Part shown: piece by piece, positions 49,617-57,664 of the stretch
Position numbering within the stretch: the stretch's first letter is position 1
Layout: every line of letters starts with the position of its first letter
Assembly (NCBI RefSeq): GCF_015220045.1
Contig: NZ_JADBGB010000001.1
Span: forward strand, 1,641,001 to 1,705,000
Direction of reading: 5' to 3'
Length of the DNA stretch: 64,000 nucleotides
Source: Marivivens aquimaris
GTDB taxonomy: Bacteria > Pseudomonadota > Alphaproteobacteria > Rhodobacterales > Rhodobacteraceae
Translations under genes and position numbers: made by a program
Notes under the pieces: model-generated
The model's database searches: none
What the model saw: the letters and a program-made list of their open reading frames with translations, nothing else
Told to the model about the DNA's origin: nothing

Positions 49617-49636
49617 TCGGTCCCACTGAAAATAAG

Positions 49637-49667
49637 GCCCGTCCGGAGACATCCGGGCGGGCTTTTT
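49637..49667 (+). terminator. Rho-independent terminator of the sugar transporter operon
   Basis: An 11-bp stem (49637-49647 with 49652-49662, one G-T pair), a 4-base GACA loop and TTTTT, 20 bases after the binding-protein stop. Confidence 0.9.
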
Positions 49668-49685
49668 CGTTCCATGCGTCGACAA

Positions 49686-51512
49686 TCACAGAATGTGGAT
49701 GTGCTCCGAAAGGTCGATACCGGCCGCATCTTGCAGCACAATCACATTGCCCGCACCGAGTTTGAGGATGACGTCATCCCCGCGCGTGGTGGCACTGTCC
49801 AGCAGGTCCTCAATGCTGTCATGTTTCCGCAGCAGAGACTCAGCGATGTGCAGTTCATCGTCGCCAGAGCCGAAGTCCTTCACCGTGTTCTTGTCGATCT
49901 TTTTGCCGTCAAAGACGAACGTATCCGCCCCCTGCTTGCCGATCAGCTTGTCATTGCCCCTGCCCGCATAAAGGACGTCGTTGCCTTTGCCGCCGTTAAG
50001 CTTGTCATTGCCGTCGTCGCCGTAGATCAGGTCGTCACCGTTGGCCCCGATGATCTTGTCGTTGCCGCCGTTGCCTTTGAGCGCATCGTCACCGCCCTTC
50101 CCGTAGAGCTTGTCCTTGTAATCGCCGCCGGCAATCCGGTCATCGGTTTTCCAGCCTTTGCGCTTCACGCCCTTCGACAGCGCGCCAAGCTGGAACTGGC
50201 TGTAGCTGGACTCGCCCGTGATTTCGAATTCATCAGGCAGGTCCCACTCACGAACCTCATAGACGATGTCAGGCAGCCAATCGCCGTTGATATCCGCGAC
50301 CTGGAAATTCTGCCTTGCAGGAAACAGATCGTCGTCAATCCGCGAGAAGTTGCCTTTGCCGTCATTGGCAAACCAGTATGTCACATCCTCCGTGAAGTCC
50401 GGCGACCAGCGTTTGTAGATAATGTCCAGATCGCCATCGGCGTCGAAGTCGTAGAGCTGGAAGATCGGCCCACCGCCCGACGCGCCAAGCACGCCGTCGT
50501 TCTCCTGCCCTTCGATGCGGTGCGACACCTTCGCGAAGCCGTCCTCGCCCCTGTTGTCGAAATACTGGAAGTACGTCGCGCCATCGGAGTCTGTATTGAC
50601 CGCGTAGACCATGAGGTCGAGATCGCCATCGTTGTCGATGTCACCCCACTCCGCACTTTCTTGGGACAGGCCGTATTTATTGATGACCGGATCGGCAAAG
50701 TCATCGCTCTTCACGAGCGTGAAATTCCCCAGCCCGTCATTCTCGGCATAGAACTGAGTGAATTCCCACGTCCGAGTGTCCAGCACTTCGCCATACCAGA
50801 TGTCGATATTGCCGTCGTTGTTCACGTCCAGCACAGCGGGGAAGTAGGCGCCGCCATAAAGTTTGTTGAACGCGTCATCGAACATGTCCGACTGGGCGTA
50901 GTCGCCATAGGGATGCTGGCTCGTCCACTCGGGCGCCGAGAAATTCCCGTTCCCGAGGTTCATCAGCACGTATGACCCCGTCAGGTCATCTTCACCGAGG
51001 TTGTTGACGAAAATATCGAGCAGGCCGTCATTGTTGAAATCCGCTGCAAACGAGCCGTGGCTGAAGTCAGTAAGCTGTGGCAGTGTATCTGTCGCATCGA
51101 CCAGCCCGCCTTTGCCATCGGACAACAGAAGGTAGTTCTGCTCTCCCAGAAACGGGTCGTCCTTTTCGGAGCCGTGGTTATTGACGAACAGGTCGTCCAT
51201 ACCGTCGTTGTTGAAGTCGCCAACCACGAAATCCCGTAAGATAACGCTGTAAACATCGGTCGGGATGAGGTCAGGCCCGATGTCGGATATCCGCCCGTTC
51301 TTGAAATCAAGGACGACGATGGGGCCTGCATCAGTCCTCTGTAAGCCACCCTGATCCACAGCAGCGACAATGACTTCATAGTCACCGTCCCCATCGAGAT
51401 CCATCTGACCGGATAGGTCCCAATTCAACTCGTAATTCTGGTCATAGTACTCCCCGAACGGTGTCTCGTTCAGGACGGCGGACTCATAATAGAACGGTGA
51501 AATCTTCGACAT
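49686..51512 (-). CDS. Secreted FG-GAP/VCBS-repeat protein with RTX calcium-binding C-terminus
   Basis: A 608-residue protein without a Sec signal peptide. The N-terminal 440 residues hold about seven FG-GAP-type calcium motifs, such as DLDGDGDYE, DFNNDGMDD, DVNNDGNID and DIDNDGDLD, typical of beta-propellers. Residues 465-530 are about seven RTX nonapeptides (GGDDALKGN, GGNDKIIGA, NGDDLIYGD, DGNDKLNGG and similar). The C-terminal 60 residues, ending SEHIHIL, would be the type I secretion signal. No toxin or enzyme domain and no T1SS genes are nearby. AGGAG eight bases before the ATG supports the start. It is probably an extracellular adhesin or surface protein. Confidence 0.85.
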   Translation of the reverse strand: MSKISPFYYESAVLNETPFGEYYDQNYELNWDLSGQMDLDGDGDYEVIVAAVDQGGLQRTDAGPIVVLDFKNGRISDIGPDLIPTDVYSVILRDFVVGDFNNDGMDDLFVNNHGSEKDDPFLGEQNYLLLSDGKGGLVDATDTLPQLTDFSHGSFAADFNNDGLLDIFVNNLGEDDLTGSYVLMNLGNGNFSAPEWTSQHPYGDYAQSDMFDDAFNKLYGGAYFPAVLDVNNDGNIDIWYGEVLDTRTWEFTQFYAENDGLGNFTLVKSDDFADPVINKYGLSQESAEWGDIDNDGDLDLMVYAVNTDSDGATYFQYFDNRGEDGFAKVSHRIEGQENDGVLGASGGGPIFQLYDFDADGDLDIIYKRWSPDFTEDVTYWFANDGKGNFSRIDDDLFPARQNFQVADINGDWLPDIVYEVREWDLPDEFEITGESSYSQFQLGALSKGVKRKGWKTDDRIAGGDYKDKLYGKGGDDALKGNGGNDKIIGANGDDLIYGDDGNDKLNGGKGNDVLYAGRGNDKLIGKQGADTFVFDGKKIDKNTVKDFGSGDDELHIAESLLRKHDSIEDLLDSATTRGDDVILKLGAGNVIVLQDAAGIDLSEHIHIL

Positions 51513-51798
51513 GCGGCAAACTCCTGCGGCGACCTGAACAAACAGAAGCGGCCTAGGCCTCGCAGTGGCTCGCGCAAAGAAAAGGGCGTTCTCATGGTGC
51601 GAACCGATGCAACCCGCACCGCCTCTTCACTGAAAAAAGAAGAGTATCTGATACAGGTTCAAATAATGAGACAACCCAAACAAGTAAGGTGTCCATGACT
51701 TATCGCGCGAACTGCACATATGTTGAGATGTCGATTTGTGGGTTCATGCACTTTGCGGGGACTGACCGTTTGCCGGCCCAATCGGAGACCGGCCATTT
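51513..51798. other. Intergenic region without a recognised gene
   Basis: A 286-base gap between the RTX protein start and the WYL regulator stop, with lower GC than the neighbouring genes. A GCCGG/CCGGC inverted repeat with ATTTTT near 51773-51798 looks terminator-like on the plus strand but has no gene upstream. A 34-codon plus-strand ORF at 51596 has no SD support. It probably holds the RTX gene promoter. Confidence 0.5.
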
Positions 51799-52506
51799 TT
51801 AAACGACCCGCTCCACGCCTTTGTCGAATGTGATGTGCCGCGGCCTAAAAGAGCTACCCTCGACGACACGCGGGCTAATGATGCGGTCCATCCGGAAATG
51901 ACGCACGGCGTCACGCCTCGGGTCCCATGCAACGAGGTACCAGAGCGGCGGAAGGATCAGCATCGCGTGCGGCTCCACACTCCGGTCGGAGTGTTGGCCC
52001 TTTGCGTCGACGTACTCGAATTGCATGCATTGGCGGCCAAGAAACGCCTGCTCAACGGCCTCGAGCAAACCTCGATCCATTTCCCCAATGTTCGACACAT
52101 CGACCTGCGGCGCCAGCGGCCCCACATAGAGGCAGTCGAGCAGTCTGCGCAGGTCTTTCAGCTTGTCTGGAGGCAGGGACTTTTCGATCTTTGCCAGCCC
52201 CGCGTCCGCGAGATCGGAAAATGGCAGAGACCTCGCCGCACGCATACTCGAAATACCGAGGATCAGCGCGAAAACCTCCGGAACGGACAGCCTCGCCGTC
52301 GTCTGCACCGACCCTGGATCGAGCGATAGCCCTCCGCCGCGTCCTTGTTCCGCATGGATGACGTAACCTTCGTCGCGCAGCGCAGAGAGGTCGCGCAAGA
52401 TCGTGCTCCGCGATGCGCCAACCTCAGTCATCAGGGATTGCACGGTGGATGCCCCGTTGCGGCGAAGGCTGCGGATGATGGCGTCTTGTCTGGAACGAGC
52501 TTTCAT
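51799..52506 (-). CDS. WYL-domain HTH transcriptional regulator (YafY type)
   Basis: A 235-residue regulator. The N-terminal DeoR-like winged helix (SRQDAIIRSLRRNGASTVQSLMTEVGASRSTILRDL) is followed by a linker and a C-terminal WYL domain at about residues 140-235, with the core PPLWYLVAWDPRRDAVRHFRMDRI. WYL domains sense ligands such as nucleic-acid or small-molecule signals. It is divergent from the epoxide hydrolase gene with 84 bases between them, which suggests it controls that gene. No C-terminal extension beyond the WYL domain is visible. Confidence 0.92.
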   Translation of the reverse strand: MKARSRQDAIIRSLRRNGASTVQSLMTEVGASRSTILRDLSALRDEGYVIHAEQGRGGGLSLDPGSVQTTARLSVPEVFALILGISSMRAARSLPFSDLADAGLAKIEKSLPPDKLKDLRRLLDCLYVGPLAPQVDVSNIGEMDRGLLEAVEQAFLGRQCMQFEYVDAKGQHSDRSVEPHAMLILPPLWYLVAWDPRRDAVRHFRMDRIISPRVVEGSSFRPRHITFDKGVERVV

Positions 52507-52590
52507 AAGCAGACCATAGCAAAGAAAGGTGTCAGTTTTTGAAATCTTTCCAAGTTAGGCGGATGTCGAACTACGCAAAAGGACATTCCC

Positions 52591-53517
52591 ATGGCTTTCA
52601 AAGATTTCCCCGCCCCCTCCATCATTCCGCTCAATGGCATCCAGCTCGAGGTTTTCGAAGCGGGACAGCAGAACAAAGGCAACCCGATTGTTCTTTGCCA
52701 CGGCTGGCCAGAGCACGCCTATTCATGGCGCCATCAGATCCCCGCTCTGGCCGAGGCTGGTTACCACGTCATCGTCCCGAACCAGCGCGGCTATGGCAAT
52801 TCATCGCGACCTGATACTGTGACCGACTACGACATCCAGCACCTCACGGATGACCTCGCCGCGCTGCTAGAACACTTTGGCTATGACAGTGCGACCTTCG
52901 TCGGCCACGACTGGGGCGCAAACGTGGTCTGGAGCCTCGCGCAACTCCACCCTGCCCGCGTGAGCAAGATCATCAACCTCGCCCTGCCCTATCAACCGCG
53001 CACGCCGATCCCGTGGATCGACTTCTTGGAGCAGATTTTCGGTCCGGAGAATTACTTTGTCCATTTCAATCGCCAGCCGGGCGTTGCGGATGCCGTGCTG
53101 GACGCGAATGCCGAACAGTTCCTGCAAAACCTGTTTCGCAAGAATGTCCCTCCGTCAGCGCCTGATGGGATGGTCATGATGGACCTTGCACAAGCTGAAA
53201 AACCACTGGGCGAGCCGATCATGAGTGACGAAAATCTTGCGGTATTTACGAGTGCTTTCGCCACGACCGGCTTTACCGGCAGCATCAACTGGTACCGCAA
53301 CCTTGACCGGAACTGGCATATTTTGGAGAGCGCCGCGCCAGTCATCACGCAGCCTGCGCTCATGATTTACGGAACGCAGGACACCATTCCACCATCGGAC
53401 ACGCTGACCGATTTTGTACCGAACGTGGACGTCGCCAGCCTCAATTGCGGGCATTGGATTCAGCAGGAAAAGCCCCACGAAACTACCAAGCTGATGCTGG
53501 AGTGGCTCAAGAGGTAA
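52591..53517 (+). CDS. Epoxide hydrolase-type alpha/beta hydrolase
   Basis: A 308-residue alpha/beta hydrolase. The oxyanion-hole motif is HGWPE (37-41), and the nucleophile is D107 in VGHDWGANVVW. An Asp nucleophile (rather than Ser) indicates the epoxide hydrolase/haloalkane dehalogenase group. The acid is D264 (GTQDTIPP) and the base H288 (NCGHWIQQEKP). A cap domain lies between residues 135 and 230. The substrate epoxide is unknown. AGGA seven bases before the ATG supports the start. It is divergent from the WYL regulator, and a hairpin follows. Confidence 0.9.
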   Translation: MAFKDFPAPSIIPLNGIQLEVFEAGQQNKGNPIVLCHGWPEHAYSWRHQIPALAEAGYHVIVPNQRGYGNSSRPDTVTDYDIQHLTDDLAALLEHFGYDSATFVGHDWGANVVWSLAQLHPARVSKIINLALPYQPRTPIPWIDFLEQIFGPENYFVHFNRQPGVADAVLDANAEQFLQNLFRKNVPPSAPDGMVMMDLAQAEKPLGEPIMSDENLAVFTSAFATTGFTGSINWYRNLDRNWHILESAAPVITQPALMIYGTQDTIPPSDTLTDFVPNVDVASLNCGHWIQQEKPHETTKLMLEWLKR

Positions 53518-53542
53518 GACGGCTTAATGGGCTGACTAGGCC

Positions 53543-53567
53543 ATAGGGAGCCTCAAGAGCTCCCTAT
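53543..53567 (+). terminator. Hairpin terminator candidate after the epoxide hydrolase gene
   Basis: A perfect 9-bp stem of ATAGGGAGC (53543-53551) and GCTCCCTAT (53559-53567) with a 7-base loop, 25 bases after the stop. The T run is only TTT, so termination may be partial. Confidence 0.6.
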
Positions 53568-53616
53568 TTGCCGCCGCCGCTAACGCACCCCCTTACGGGC
53601 TACTGGGGCCTCACGC

Positions 53617-54597
53617 TCAAAAGCGAATTTCGCGGCTTCGGTCGGGAGTAGCGAAGAGCTTTTCACCCGGAGCAAATGTCCGCGCGCCATCCACGCGCGC
53701 GGTCAGCGGTCCAAGCTGGTCGCAGTCGATATGCACGATAGTATCCGCACCGAGCCGCTCGACATGACGCACTGTACCATGCCATGTCCCTTCGCTGGCC
53801 GACAAAGACACATGCTCGGGGCGAATGCCGTAAGTGTCTGACGCGCCGAGGATGCGGGCAACTTCGCCTTGATAGAGGTTCATCTTGGGCGAGCCGATGA
53901 AGCCCGCCACGAACGGGGTTGCTGGTGTGTCGTAGAGTTCCATCGGCGTGCCGACCTGCTCGATCCGTCCACCGTTCAGGACCACGATTTTGTCGGCCAT
54001 GGTCATCGCTTCGACCTGATCGTGCGTCACATAAATCATTGTCGAACCAAGCCGTGCATGCAGATCCGTGAGTTCGATCCGCATTTGGGTCCGAAGAGAT
54101 GCATCGAGGTTCGAAAGGGGCTCGTCGAACAAGAATACCTGCGGGTCTCGCACGATGGAGCGGCCAATGGCGACACGCTGGCGCTGGCCGCCGGACAGTT
54201 CTTTCGGTTTGCGGTCGAGATAATCGCCAAGCTGCAAAATTTCGGCAACCTCGCCGACCTTGCGAGCGATCTCCGCTTTGGGCGTGCGTGCTAGCGACAG
54301 GCCAAAACCGATATTTTCGCGCACGGTCAGATGCGGATAGAGGGCGTAGTTCTGAAAAACCATGGCGATGCCACGATCGGACGGCTCGCTATTAGACACG
54401 TCGCGCCCGCCGATTTCGATGACGCCAGACGTCTGCTCCTCCAGCCCTGCAATCATGCGCAATAGTGTGGACTTGCCGCAGCCCGACGGCCCAACGAAGA
54501 CGCAGAACTCTCCGGATTCAATGGTCAGATCGATCCCTTTGATGACTTCGAAGGCGCCAAAGCTTTTGCGCAGGTCTTTGAGCTCAACACGGGACAT
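53617..54597 (-). CDS. Sugar ABC transporter ATPase (UgpC/MalK type)
   Basis: A 326-residue ATPase of the CUT1 class. Walker A is GPSGCGKST (36-44), the signature is [19 protein letters not shown] and Walker B is [17 protein letters not shown]. The C-terminal TOBE-like region ([29 protein letters not shown]) is where such ATPases take regulatory input. It is the last gene of the rhamnosidase operon, with 4 bases between it and the permease gene. Substrate inferred: a rhamnoside or its products. Confidence 0.94.
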   Translation of the reverse strand: MSRVELKDLRKSFGAFEVIKGIDLTIESGEFCVFVGPSGCGKSTLLRMIAGLEEQTSGVIEIGGRDVSNSEPSDRGIAMVFQNYALYPHLTVRENIGFGLSLARTPKAEIARKVGEVAEILQLGDYLDRKPKELSGGQRQRVAIGRSIVRDPQVFLFDEPLSNLDASLRTQMRIELTDLHARLGSTMIYVTHDQVEAMTMADKIVVLNGGRIEQVGTPMELYDTPATPFVAGFIGSPKMNLYQGEVARILGASDTYGIRPEHVSLSASEGTWHGTVRHVERLGADTIVHIDCDQLGPLTARVDGARTFAPGEKLFATPDRSREIRF

Positions 54598-54601
54598 AGG
54601 C

Positions 54602-55426
54602 TTATCCTTTGACCGCGCCAGAGGTCATTCCGGCGACAATTTGGCGGTTGAAGAAAATGAACACGATGAGCGGCGGTATCGTAATCAAGAGAATGTTCAT
54701 AAAGAGCAGGTTCATCTGGGTCACAAACTGGCTTTGGAAATTATAGAGCGTCAGCTGCACAGTGATGTTATCGCGCCCCGGCAGGTAGTAGAGCGGATGC
54801 GTGAAATCGTTGAAGATGGTGATCGACTGCACAACGATGATGGTCAGCGTGACCGGCTTGAGAAGCGGCAGGACGACCTTGAAGAACACCTGCCACGGTT
54901 TGGCACCGTCGATGAGCGCGGCCTCATCCAACTCACGCGGTATGGTGCCGATGAAACTACGGTAAAGAAGCACGGTGAAACCCATGCCGTAGGCGACCTG
55001 AATGAGGATCATACCGTTGAGGGTCTTGAACAGGTTTATCCCCTGCAGAAGCCAGATCGTCGGGACAACGGCTGGCGGGATCATCAGGCCGGACAGCGCC
55101 ACGAGATAAACCACCCGGGTCACCGGGCTTGGGCGACGTTGAACCACATATCCCACCATCGCGCCGAAAATCACGAGTAGTGTGATTGCGCCGACAGTGA
55201 TGATGATCGAGTTCCAGTAGGCAAGCAGCAACGCGTAGTCACGAGCTTGGACCGTTGCGACAAGGTTCTCCCAGAAGACCCAACGTTCGGGCAGGCTGAA
55301 GTCCAGTTGACTGGCGTCCTGCGCGGTCTTCATCGCGTTGATCCCGACGAACAGGAAGGGGATCACGAAGATGACGAAGGCGATGGCCAGCGCGATCGCT
55401 CCAATGACGGTTTGGCGGCGGGTCAT
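54602..55426 (-). CDS. Sugar ABC transporter permease (MalG type)
   Basis: A 274-residue permease with six membrane segments. The EAA coupling motif is in [28 protein letters not shown], typical of binding-protein-dependent CUT1 permeases. It overlaps the partner permease by 4 bases and precedes the ATPase gene, indicating an operon. Confidence 0.94.
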   Translation of the reverse strand: MTRRQTVIGAIALAIAFVIFVIPFLFVGINAMKTAQDASQLDFSLPERWVFWENLVATVQARDYALLLAYWNSIIITVGAITLLVIFGAMVGYVVQRRPSPVTRVVYLVALSGLMIPPAVVPTIWLLQGINLFKTLNGMILIQVAYGMGFTVLLYRSFIGTIPRELDEAALIDGAKPWQVFFKVVLPLLKPVTLTIIVVQSITIFNDFTHPLYYLPGRDNITVQLTLYNFQSQFVTQMNLLFMNILLITIPPLIVFIFFNRQIVAGMTSGAVKG

Positions 55427-56292
55427 GCGTCGATTGCCCTTTTGTTCAGCCAGTATGCGAGCGGCGCCACGATCAGAGCGATCATCAGGAAAAGAATGAC
55501 GTTTCCTGCGGTCGAAAGGCCCCAGAAACCGGCCTGATATTGTTTGTAAATCACCGAGGCGAGGACGTCCGACGAAAAGCCCGGACCGCCGCCTGTCATT
55601 GCCCAGATCAAGTCGAACAAGCGCAGGCCGCCGATCAATGATAGAATGATGACGGTCGTCGTGGCGGGGCGAACCAGTGGAACGGTGACGCGCCAGAATT
55701 GCTGCCAGCGAGTGGCGCCATCGATGCGGGCCGCCTCATAGTATTCCTGCGCGATTGTGGCGAGGCCAGCGATAAAGATGAGGGTCGCTAGCCCGACGCC
55801 GCGCCAGACATCAACTGCCGCAACGGACAACAGTGCCAATGACGGATCGGTCAGAAACCCGATCTTCGAGAGGCCGACGCCGTCAAGCATGAGGTTCAGA
55901 ATGCCCTCGGTCGGGTGCATCATCTCTTTGAAAAGAATGCCGACACCGACGGTCGATACGAGCACCGGAAAGAAGACGATTGACCGCAAAATAGATTGGC
56001 CGAGGATGCCGGATGTCAAAAGCACGGCCAACAAAAGACCAAGAACCGTTTTTAGGCCAGAGGTCAGGAAGGCGAAGACCAGCGTGTTGATCGTACCGCG
56101 CACGAGATAGGGCTCGGAGAAGAACTGGATATAGTTGTCCCAGCCTGCAAATCGTGCCTCGAACGGGTCCCAATACGTCAGTGAGAAGTAAAAGGACGTC
56201 ACCGTTGGCACCAGAAAGAAGATCACAAAGATCAGCCCTGCCGGTAGGACAAACCAATAGGGATACGGAGATTTCCGAGCCTTGTTGGACAT
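55423..56292 (-). CDS. Sugar ABC transporter permease (MalF type)
   Basis: A 289-residue permease with six membrane segments. The EAA motif is in EYYEAARIDGATRWQQFWRVTVPLVRP. It pairs with the MalG-type permease. GAGG seven bases before the ATG at 56292 decides the start; an in-frame ATG at 56322 lies in the hairpin region. A perfect stem-loop (56313-56340) sits just upstream, between it and the binding-protein gene. Confidence 0.94.
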   Translation of the reverse strand: MSNKARKSPYPYWFVLPAGLIFVIFFLVPTVTSFYFSLTYWDPFEARFAGWDNYIQFFSEPYLVRGTINTLVFAFLTSGLKTVLGLLLAVLLTSGILGQSILRSIVFFPVLVSTVGVGILFKEMMHPTEGILNLMLDGVGLSKIGFLTDPSLALLSVAAVDVWRGVGLATLIFIAGLATIAQEYYEAARIDGATRWQQFWRVTVPLVRPATTTVIILSLIGGLRLFDLIWAMTGGGPGFSSDVLASVIYKQYQAGFWGLSTAGNVILFLMIALIVAPLAYWLNKRAIDA

Positions 56293-56312
56293 CGTTGTTC
56301 CTCGTCTCAGGG

Positions 56313-56340
56313 TCAGGCCCACAAATAGCAGTGGGCCTGA
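56313..56340 (-). other. Intra-operon stem-loop between binding-protein and permease genes
   Basis: A perfect 10-bp stem (TCAGGCCCAC, 56313-56322, with GTGGGCCTGA, 56331-56340) and an 8-base loop in the 67-base gap after the binding-protein stop. It has no T run on the minus strand. In this place such loops usually protect the upstream binding-protein mRNA or partly stop transcription, giving more binding protein than permease. Confidence 0.65.
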
Positions 56341-56359
56341 CGATTGACGTTACCGCGAA

Positions 56360-57625
56360 TTACCAGCCCTCAAGACCAAGCTGCTTGGCTTGTTTGGCCA
56401 CGTCCTGATCGTAGAGCTCCGCAGCACTTTGCGCGTCACGAATGCCGGTACCAACCTCGACGGCGAGCTGTTGCAGCGCCGGTCCTTTGATCGGGGACAG
56501 GAATTCAAGCGCGGGCGCGGTTGCACCTTCGGTCTCGAAGTAAGGAAGCATGTCCGACACGGCGCGCGGAACATCGGCGGGAATCTCGCAGCCAGCCACG
56601 AGCATCGGTCCGGTCGCACCGTTGCGGTCCACGATCGCCTGACAGCCCTCGGCCGAGGCCATGAAGTTTAGGAAATCCTTGGCGGCGTCGACGTGTTCGC
56701 TCGATTGCGGGACATAGGTCGCCGCAGGCATCCAGACCGTCAGGCCGTTCGCGCCATCACCCGGCTGAGCAAAGAAGCCGACGTCGTTCAGCTCATCGGG
56801 GTTGTTCAGCTGGATCGTGCCGATGGCAAACGTGAGCATCGGATAATGCACACCGTCGCCTGTTGCGACCATGCGCATACCGTCTTCAAGCGTTGCAGCA
56901 CCGAAATCTTCGTTGAAATAGCCAGCCTCATAGGTCTCTTGGAGACGTCCGAAGCCCGCCATCGCCGCCGGTGTCGAAGCGTACTTCGCTTGGTTCAGTG
57001 TGTATTGCTCGGCAAAATCCGGATCGGCGGCCTGGATGTTGAAATAATCCGCCAGAACGAACAGCTGGCTGGTCCATGTGTCCCCGTAGGTCTGGATTAC
57101 CGGCGTCTTATCTGTCTGCTCTGCAATCGCGGCATTGTTGGCCATGAACTCGTCCCAAGTGGTTGGAACTTTAAGGCCGAGCTCTTCGTAGGTCGGGACG
57201 TGGTAGAAAATGCCGCCGCCCATCGCTGCTTCATAGGGCACGCCGTAGTAGTTGCCTTCGTCGTCAGCGACAGTGGTCAGGAACGCTTCATTGAGGTTGC
57301 CCAGATTGGGAATGTCATTGATCGGCACCAGCGTGCGCGAAGGCCGCAGCGCTTGGAACAGTGAGCCGGAATTGTACGAGAAGATGTCAGCCATCTCGCC
57401 GGTCGCCAGCAGTGTTTTGACGAGGTTGTCACCCTCGGTGCCTGCCGGACGCACATCGATGGTGAAAGTGACGTCGGGGTTTTGCGCGGTGTAGGCCTCG
57501 GTCATTGCCTCGAAGGCCGCGACGTTGACCGGATTGTTGTCGACCAGAACAGTCAACTCCTGAGCCGCAGCCCCACCGGCGACAAACAATAGCCCGATGG
57601 CGGTGGTTGTCAGATGTTTCATCAT
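56360..57625 (-). CDS. Sugar ABC transporter periplasmic binding protein (CUT1)
   Basis: A 421-residue extracellular solute-binding protein of family 1. The signal peptide is residues 1-21 (MMKHLTTTAIGLLFVAGGAAAQ). The mature part has FEAMTEAYTAQNPDVTFTIDV, GEMADIFSYNSGSLFQAL, YYGVPYEAAMGGGIFYHVPTYEELG and PTTWDEFMANNAAIAEQ, all typical. Ligand: probably an oligosaccharide or glycoside containing rhamnose, judged from the rhamnosidase gene upstream. It is the second gene of the operon. Confidence 0.94.
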   Translation of the reverse strand: MMKHLTTTAIGLLFVAGGAAAQELTVLVDNNPVNVAAFEAMTEAYTAQNPDVTFTIDVRPAGTEGDNLVKTLLATGEMADIFSYNSGSLFQALRPSRTLVPINDIPNLGNLNEAFLTTVADDEGNYYGVPYEAAMGGGIFYHVPTYEELGLKVPTTWDEFMANNAAIAEQTDKTPVIQTYGDTWTSQLFVLADYFNIQAADPDFAEQYTLNQAKYASTPAAMAGFGRLQETYEAGYFNEDFGAATLEDGMRMVATGDGVHYPMLTFAIGTIQLNNPDELNDVGFFAQPGDGANGLTVWMPAATYVPQSSEHVDAAKDFLNFMASAEGCQAIVDRNGATGPMLVAGCEIPADVPRAVSDMLPYFETEGATAPALEFLSPIKGPALQQLAVEVGTGIRDAQSAAELYDQDVAKQAKQLGLEGW

Positions 57626-57664
57626 GTCTTTCCTCCCTAGTTTGCCGGTCTCCTCAACCGGTCC

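Noticed and set aside
51596..51700. 34-codon plus-strand ORF between the RTX and WYL genes
   Set aside because: No SD, no recognisable family and no supporting neighbour.
53869..54294. Plus-strand ORF opposite the MalK-type ATPase
   Set aside because: It is the antisense of conserved ATPase motifs and has no features of its own.
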